From the NCBI RefSeq assembly GCF_004916905.1, contig NZ_SDLV01000002.1, positions 38,044 to 102,043 of the forward strand: DNA of 64,000 nucleotides. The letters are read 5' to 3'. This DNA comes from Chryseobacterium candidae. GTDB taxonomy: Bacteria > Bacteroidota > Bacteroidia > Flavobacteriales > Weeksellaceae. This document shows positions 58,716 to 64,000 of the stretch, piece after piece. A program made the position numbers and the translations under genes. The first letter of the stretch is position 1, and every line of letters begins with the position of its first letter. The notes under the pieces were generated by a model. It searched no databases. It was not told the DNA's origin and saw only the letters and a list, made by a program, of their open reading frames with translations.

Positions 58716-61700
58716 ATGATGAACAAAATGAAACAATTAAATACAAGACATCCCTTGGCTGTTGGCGTTTTTTGTTTTCTATTGAGTACAAACCACCTAA
58801 GCGGTCAAAATGCGAAGAAAGATTCTATAAAGAATAAACAAATTGATGAAGTTGTTGTTACTGCACTTGGGATCAAAAGAGATCAGAGAAAACTAGGCTA
58901 CGCCATTACCAAAGTAGAAACCAAAGACATTACCCAGGCTGGTGTCGTTAATCCTATGGAAGCCCTTCAGGGTAAACTTCCGGGTGTAGAAATTACGGCA
59001 GGCTCCGGAGGCCCGCAGTCCAGTGCCAGGATTCAGATCCGGGGAAATACATCATTAGGCAACAATAATCAGCCTCTGATAGTAGTTGATGGAGTAGTTA
59101 TTGACAATGGAGTAACGGGTGCGGACTCCTGGGGTGCGGGTTATGATTTCGGTAATGAAATGAAAAACCTGAACTCAGATGTTTTTGAATCCGTTTCCGT
59201 ATTAAGAGGAGCTGCTGCATCTGCTCTTTATGGCTCACGGGCTGCTAACGGGGTTATTGTCATTACAACCAAGAAAGGAAAAGGAACAAATGGATTGAGT
59301 GTCAGGATAAATTCTTCTCTTACTACACAGCATGTCTATGGCGGTCCCAGGTTTCAGAATGAATTTGGCGCCGGTATTGGACCCAGTTTTTCAACGGATG
59401 CTGACGGAAACCGTTTTATCGATCCAAACAATTTTTTTTATAGCTACGGGCCAAAATTTGACGGAAAACCAGTACAGGATATTGATGGCAGGACCATTCT
59501 GTGGAATCCCCAGCCGAATAACTATAAGAATATTTATCAGGTAGGGTTTGATCGTAAAAACTCATTTGAACTCTCAGGAGGAAATAAAAAATCTACTATT
59601 TTATTCAATTATACCAATCAGGAAGCAGACGGTATTCTTCCCCGTAATAAGTTTATCAAAAATGCCTATTTTATCCGTGGAACCCATCAGTTTAGTAAAT
59701 ATTTGCAGGTAGATGCAAGTTTCAACTATAACCGGTCTTTCGGGCAGAACCCCGTACCTCAGGGAGGAAATGAAAGTCCGCTCTTCAGCTTTATCTATGG
59801 CACTCCCAGAAGTTTTGATGCGGTTTATTGGAAAAGCAATTATATGGATCCTGTAAATGGAGGAATGAAACTAGACAATGCAGATCCTTACGGTATGGCA
59901 TCTACTTATTTTAATATTTTCCAGAATACAAGAACCCAGAAAGAAAACAATTATATAGGCAGGATCGAACTAAAATCCCAGCTAACAGACTGGTTAAACT
60001 TAATGATAACCGGCAACTTCAATAATTATAATTTTCTGAATGAATCTAAAATACTTGGAGAAAGCCCAGGATTTAATGGCGGTGGCTATAGTATTTTGGA
60101 AGGAAGAAAGGAACAGTATACTACGAAATTTTTATTGAATGCCAACTTCAAATTGTCGGAAAATCTTACCCTTAATGCATCTGTTGGTGGAGAAGATTTC
60201 AGATCCAAATACAAAGCCACAAGGCAATGGACTAATGGAGGACTTAATTCTCCGGGCGTTTTCCAGATCCAGAACTCAATAGATCCGGCAGAAAGTGAGG
60301 TCTATTATACTGATGGTAATCAGTCCCCAAAAAGAATTCAGGGCCTGTACGCTTTTGCTAATTTCGGATGGAAAGACCAGCTGTTCATTGATATCACAGG
60401 CCGTAATGACTGGTCTTCCACACTGGCATATCCTGATGGACATGGAAGTATAAGCTATTTTTATCCTTCGTTTGTGGGAAACTGGATATTTTCCAATTCT
60501 TTTAAACTTCCAAATTGGATAAATTCCGGAAGCCTTAGAGGAAGTCTGGCATGGGTTGGAAGAGATACTTCACCATACAACACAAGCTCCGGCCTTTACT
60601 ACAGACCTGATCCTTTAGCTTACAATTCCCCCGATGGAACCCGCATTCCGTTAGTTGGCTTCAATAGTAACTCGCTTGCGAATTTAAATTTAAAAAATGA
60701 ATTGAGCAGATCTGTAGAATTTGGATTAAATATGTCTTTCTTCAGTAACCGGCTGGATTTTGATGTTTCCTTTTATAAAACCAATACAACCAATCAGCTG
60801 TTAACTCTTTCCTTACCGCAAGAATCAGGACTCCGCCAGCAGCAGATTAACGCCGGAAATCTGCAAAACCAAGGTATAGAGGTAGTTGTGAACGCCATTC
60901 CGGTAAAACTTCCCAACTTCAAATGGAATACCACAGTTACATTCTCTCAAAACAGGGATAAACTTATTGAGCTGTATCCCGGTGTTACTGAATATGTATT
61001 AAACTGGGGTATGGGTACTGATGTAAAAAGTATAGCAATACCTGGCCAACAATATGGTTTGATACAAACCCAATATGCCTATGCCAGATATCAGGCACTG
61101 GATGCGAATGGTAATAAAATTGATGATCCCAGAAACGGAATGAAAGTTCTTAAAGCTGATGGTTCTTATCTGAGGTCAAATTCCTACCAAAATCAGGAAT
61201 ATACTACAGTAGGGAAATTAACTCCTGATTTTTTAGCCAGCTTCAGAAACACTTTCAAATATAAAAACTTATCTTTAAGTGTACTGATAGATGCAAGAGT
61301 AGGTGGTGATATTCTTTCTGCAACCTACAATTATGGTGTTCAGTTTGGCAACCTTTCATCCACATTAAAGTACAGGGATGAGGAAAGAGGAGGAATCAAA
61401 TATATTGATTCACAGGGCAACACTCAATATGGGGTAATTCCTGATGGAGTATTTGGCCAAAATTCTATCATAAAGGATAAACAAGGAGTCACCAGAGATG
61501 TAAGCGGTATGACTTATCAGGAAGCTTATGAAAAAGGGTGGATCAACCCAGTAAAAACATCTTCCTACTACAACAGATTAGCCTCATGGGGAAATGGCAT
61601 AAGGGAGCAGGCTATATTTGAAAATACATGGGTCTCCCTACGTGAAGCACGCCTTACCTATTCCTTTAAACCTGAAATGATCAAATCTCTTGGAGTAAAT

Positions 61701-61868
61701 ACCCTGAACCTATCCCTTATAGGCAGGAACCTATTTTATATTTATAATAAATTACCGGATGGAATAAACCCTGAAGGAAAATATTCCAACAGTGCAGGCA
61801 GCTTTGCGGAATATGGAGGCTCTCCTATGTCCAGATATTTTGGATTTAATCTGGATTTCTCATTCTAA
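58716..61868 (+). CDS. SusC/RagA-family TonB-dependent receptor
   Basis: Outer-membrane porin that imports a ligand captured by its SusD partner, powered by TonB. From ATG 58716 there are 1050 residues: signal peptide (about 1-32), a TonB box-like IDEVVVTALGIKRDQRK, a plug domain (LPGVEITAGSGGPQSSARIQ, IRGNTSLGNNNQPLIVVDGV) and a large barrel ending DFSF. The ~100-residue N-terminal CarboxypepD_reg-like extension of many SusC proteins is absent; the plug starts directly after the signal. ATG 58719 and 58728 are alternatives. The susD-like gene follows after 22 bp. Confidence 0.93.
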   Translation: MMNKMKQLNTRHPLAVGVFCFLLSTNHLSGQNAKKDSIKNKQIDEVVVTALGIKRDQRKLGYAITKVETKDITQAGVVNPMEALQGKLPGVEITAGSGGPQSSARIQIRGNTSLGNNNQPLIVVDGVVIDNGVTGADSWGAGYDFGNEMKNLNSDVFESVSVLRGAAASALYGSRAANGVIVITTKKGKGTNGLSVRINSSLTTQHVYGGPRFQNEFGAGIGPSFSTDADGNRFIDPNNFFYSYGPKFDGKPVQDIDGRTILWNPQPNNYKNIYQVGFDRKNSFELSGGNKKSTILFNYTNQEADGILPRNKFIKNAYFIRGTHQFSKYLQVDASFNYNRSFGQNPVPQGGNESPLFSFIYGTPRSFDAVYWKSNYMDPVNGGMKLDNADPYGMASTYFNIFQNTRTQKENNYIGRIELKSQLTDWLNLMITGNFNNYNFLNESKILGESPGFNGGGYSILEGRKEQYTTKFLLNANFKLSENLTLNASVGGEDFRSKYKATRQWTNGGLNSPGVFQIQNSIDPAESEVYYTDGNQSPKRIQGLYAFANFGWKDQLFIDITGRNDWSSTLAYPDGHGSISYFYPSFVGNWIFSNSFKLPNWINSGSLRGSLAWVGRDTSPYNTSSGLYYRPDPLAYNSPDGTRIPLVGFNSNSLANLNLKNELSRSVEFGLNMSFFSNRLDFDVSFYKTNTTNQLLTLSLPQESGLRQQQINAGNLQNQGIEVVVNAIPVKLPNFKWNTTVTFSQNRDKLIELYPGVTEYVLNWGMGTDVKSIAIPGQQYGLIQTQYAYARYQALDANGNKIDDPRNGMKVLKADGSYLRSNSYQNQEYTTVGKLTPDFLASFRNTFKYKNLSLSVLIDARVGGDILSATYNYGVQFGNLSSTLKYRDEERGGIKYIDSQGNTQYGVIPDGVFGQNSIIKDKQGVTRDVSGMTYQEAYEKGWINPVKTSSYYNRLASWGNGIREQAIFENTWVSLREARLTYSFKPEMIKSLGVNTLNLSLIGRNLFYIYNKLPDGINPEGKYSNSAGSFAEYGGSPMSRYFGFNLDFSF

Positions 61869-61890
61869 ATATTATAAAAAATAATCAAAA

Positions 61891-63546
61891 ATGAAAAAAA
61901 TACTTATACTTATTTTACCACTTCTCTTTTTCATATCCTGTACACGCGATTTTGCTGAGATTAATACCAATCCTGTAGATCAAATAAATGCTACCCCTGA
62001 AGAACTTCTTCCTTTAGCCATTATGAAAGGATATAATGCGAGTTTCGAATACTATTACGATTATTACCGTAGAATTATGCCATGGACCCAGACCCTGGTT
62101 CCCAGTACGGGTAATTCTTCACAGTTTATGAGTGACGGTTCCAACATGAATCAGAGGAAAGATATTTTTTATGGAGATCATGGTGCTTTACTTACAGACA
62201 TCATTTATAAAATAGATCATATGCCCGCTGAAGAACAAAAAAAATACGTGAACATCAAAAGCATTGCCACAATTTTAAAAGTTTATTATGCATGGTATGT
62301 AACAGATGTGAATGGAAGCATGGCCTATACAGAAGCTTTTCAGGCACGCTATGGAGGTACACAGACTCCGGTATTTGAAACACAGGAACAATTATATGAT
62401 GTTTTTGACAAACAGCTGAATGATGTTTATACGGCCATACAAAGCGCAGATCAATCTGTACAGATAAACCCCGGAGACAAAGATCTGTTTTTTAACGGAG
62501 ATATAAGCAAATGGAAAAGGGTTGCCAATTCGTTAAGATTGAAAATTGCATCAAGGCTTATGAAAAGAAATCCAGCCAAACTGACCGCCATTGCTGCACA
62601 GGTTTTATCAAGGGATGAGATTAGCAGTACAGCATCAAGCTTCCTTTTACGCGCCAGAAGATTTACAGAGCATGGTAATTTTAATCCTGTAGGAATGTCT
62701 GCCTCAAAGCCTATGGTTGATTTCATGAACGAAAATAAAGATCCCAGAATATCTATCTTTTTTCAGCAGAATGATTATTCCCAAGAAAATATAAATAAAC
62801 TTGTAGCTGCCGGTAAAATGAAAGCCACTATGGAAAATCAGCGTTATGTTGGCGGCCCAGTAAGCCCCAATATGGTTTCAGCCGATATGAGCCGTTATTA
62901 TACTTCAGCAAAAAGATTATTAAATGGCGTAAATTATGATACGATTTCCAGATTGCAATATAGAATCTGGAGGCCGGAAAATACTTCAAAAGGTATTATT
63001 GGAACAGGAAATGCTATATTCCCAATTCTTACCTACGCAGATTATTCTCTGTTGAAAGCAGAACTTACAGCAAGAAATCTTATTCCGGGTAATACAAAAG
63101 ATCTTTACGAACAAGGAATCAGAGCGTCTATTGAAACCTATAACTATATTGCCAAAGAAGCACTGGTAGATGATTACAAAATAGCGAGTGATGCTGATAT
63201 TATAGCTTATCTCAATGAAGCACAGATTAAATTTACACCGTCATTGGCATTGGAACAGATTATCATTCAGGAATATTTAAATTATTTTAAACAGCCTAAT
63301 GAAGTATGGTCCTTGATCAAAAGAACCGGAATACCTAATATTTCAACTGCTCTTAAGCTGGAAAATCCAATCAGTGAAGCCGGAATTCTATTAATAATGC
63401 CTAGAAGAATTGTTCTTCCCACTCCTTCAAAAGATAATCTGAATTATCAAAATCAAAAGAAAGCATTGGAGCAAATGAAACAGGATCCTGAATTTGGAGC
63501 CAGTGAAAGTGATATACAAGGCCGTATATGGTGGGATAAGAAATAA
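61891..63546 (+). CDS. SusD/RagB-family lipoprotein (SusD-like_2 type)
   Basis: 551 residues, anchored by the lipobox in LFFISCTRDFAEI. SusD-like helices (TPR-type) are visible: EELLPLAIMKGYNASFEYYY near the start and FDKQLNDVYTAIQSADQSV, KRVANSLRLKIASRLMKRNP in the middle. The SusD-like_2 group is common in Bacteroidota and binds a variety of oligosaccharides, peptides or other ligands; specificity is not predictable here. It forms an operon with the SusC gene. No glycosidase, protease or regulator gene lies nearby in the window. Confidence 0.9.
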   Translation: MKKILILILPLLFFISCTRDFAEINTNPVDQINATPEELLPLAIMKGYNASFEYYYDYYRRIMPWTQTLVPSTGNSSQFMSDGSNMNQRKDIFYGDHGALLTDIIYKIDHMPAEEQKKYVNIKSIATILKVYYAWYVTDVNGSMAYTEAFQARYGGTQTPVFETQEQLYDVFDKQLNDVYTAIQSADQSVQINPGDKDLFFNGDISKWKRVANSLRLKIASRLMKRNPAKLTAIAAQVLSRDEISSTASSFLLRARRFTEHGNFNPVGMSASKPMVDFMNENKDPRISIFFQQNDYSQENINKLVAAGKMKATMENQRYVGGPVSPNMVSADMSRYYTSAKRLLNGVNYDTISRLQYRIWRPENTSKGIIGTGNAIFPILTYADYSLLKAELTARNLIPGNTKDLYEQGIRASIETYNYIAKEALVDDYKIASDADIIAYLNEAQIKFTPSLALEQIIIQEYLNYFKQPNEVWSLIKRTGIPNISTALKLENPISEAGILLIMPRRIVLPTPSKDNLNYQNQKKALEQMKQDPEFGASESDIQGRIWWDKK

Positions 63547-64000
63547 ATGTACTGCCAACAATTAGAGAAAAGTTAATTTAAAAAAAATTTTTCTATTTGT
63601 ACTCTATAAAAAACACATTATACAATCTTCATAACTATTTAACTAATTGAAAGACCACCTAAACCAATAAAATTTATTGATTAGCAATAGGATCTTTACA
63701 ATTTATTGTCGTACTAAGGATCTGATCCGCCATAACTTACAATCTTCATAATCTTAGGCTATTGGATCCTTATACGACTATAACTTTGGAGTTGGGTAAT
63801 GAATAATGAATTTTAAGGATTCCAAAGGGTATGTATAAATTCTTTATTTAATTGTTTCACTTGCGCCGCTTCTTTCTACTGTGTCATTCCGCAGGAATCC
63901 AGGCTTGTTTATTAGAAGCTTATATTTTGTTACAGAATATAAAATAGATTGTTCAGACTCCTATGGAGTGACAACTGGAGTGTATACTGTCCATCATAAG
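63547..64000. other. Repeat-rich gene-free end
   Basis: No ORF of note. It holds a 14 bp direct repeat TACAATCTTCATAA (63621-63634 and 63737-63750), an inverted pair GTCGTACTAAGGATC (63707-63721) / GGATCCTTATACGAC (63763-63777) with a one-base offset, and the palindromic element at 63882-63973. No terminator of the SusD gene is clear. Confidence 0.55.
63882..63973. repeat. Palindromic TGTCATTCCGCAGGAATC-type element
   Basis: TGTCATTCCGCAGGAATC (63882-63899) faces GACTCCTATGGAGTGACA (63956-63973); 14 of 18 positions pair. A second pair, TATATTTTGT (63921-63930) and ACAGAATATA (63932-63941), sits in the middle. The GTCATTCCG..AGGAATC unit is a common dispersed repeat of this clade. Confidence 0.55.

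Overview
This 64 kb window is chromosomal DNA from a Bacteroidota bacterium of the Flavobacteriales, most like Chryseobacterium or a close relative in the Weeksellaceae. The evidence is the AT-rich composition, type IX secretion genes (a PorP/SprF-like and a PorV/PorQ-like protein), a SusC/SusD pair, and families typical of flavobacteria (DUF5606, DUF3822, head GIN, M3 lipoprotein peptidase). Promoters carry TAnnTTTG at -7, sometimes with TTG at -33, which is the Bacteroidota sigma factor signature; I used them to choose several start codons. No tRNA, rRNA, CRISPR array, complete insertion sequence or prophage was seen.

Layout. 1-927: end of an Omp85-type barrel gene. 1246-3778: secreted proteins and lipoproteins. 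3835-6455 (minus): mazG, then yqgF-def-DUF5606. 6571-7921: sixA-like phosphatase overlapping a decayed archaemetzincin gene with two in-frame stops. 8027-12675: serine hydrolase, small phosphodiesterase, Smr protein, DUF3822 and rsmD. 12672-13704: divergent hxlR/nitroreductase pair with a perfect split inverted repeat. 13769-19077 (minus): murI, hemW, PorP-like, rluD-type synthase and a PASTA protein. 19234-22069: ddl, coaD, a TRIC-like channel and a lipoprotein. 22105-28660: TPR-like membrane protein, folA, LemA-TPM-TPM, a KefF/KefC pair and a head GIN lipoprotein. 28917-38254: M3 peptidase, YchJ, SlyD-like FKBP, VF530, unknown genes and sbcD-sbcC. 38328-47295: LLM oxidoreductase, DPP-IV-like peptidase, YceI, DODA-type dioxygenase, subtilase, GNAT and hutH. 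47417-51287: accessory block with a membrane-anchored AraC regulator, two overlapping transposase-like HTH genes and two secreted proteins. 51435-58389: uvrC, PorV/PorQ-like protein, EamA exporter, a probable small RNA and an acyl-CoA carboxylase subunit. 58716-63546: SusC/SusD pair. 63547-64000: repeat-rich, without genes.

Most of the window is housekeeping: cell wall (murI, ddl, PASTA), cofactors (coaD, folA, hemW), translation (def, rsmD, rluD-type), nucleotide and DNA quality control (mazG, yqgF, uvrC, sbcDC) and envelope export. The most unusual signals are: (i) a perfect A_AAA_AAA slippery heptamer in the overlap of the two HTH genes at 49163-49199, placed to join them by a -1 frameshift as in IS3-type orfA/orfB; (ii) a structured, self-terminated minus-strand RNA candidate at about 56494-56609; (iii) the symmetric HxlR operator; (iv) several palindromic intergenic elements, including a 152 bp MITE-like element at 41841-41992; and (v) the archaemetzincin gene with two nonsense codons and an otherwise open frame.
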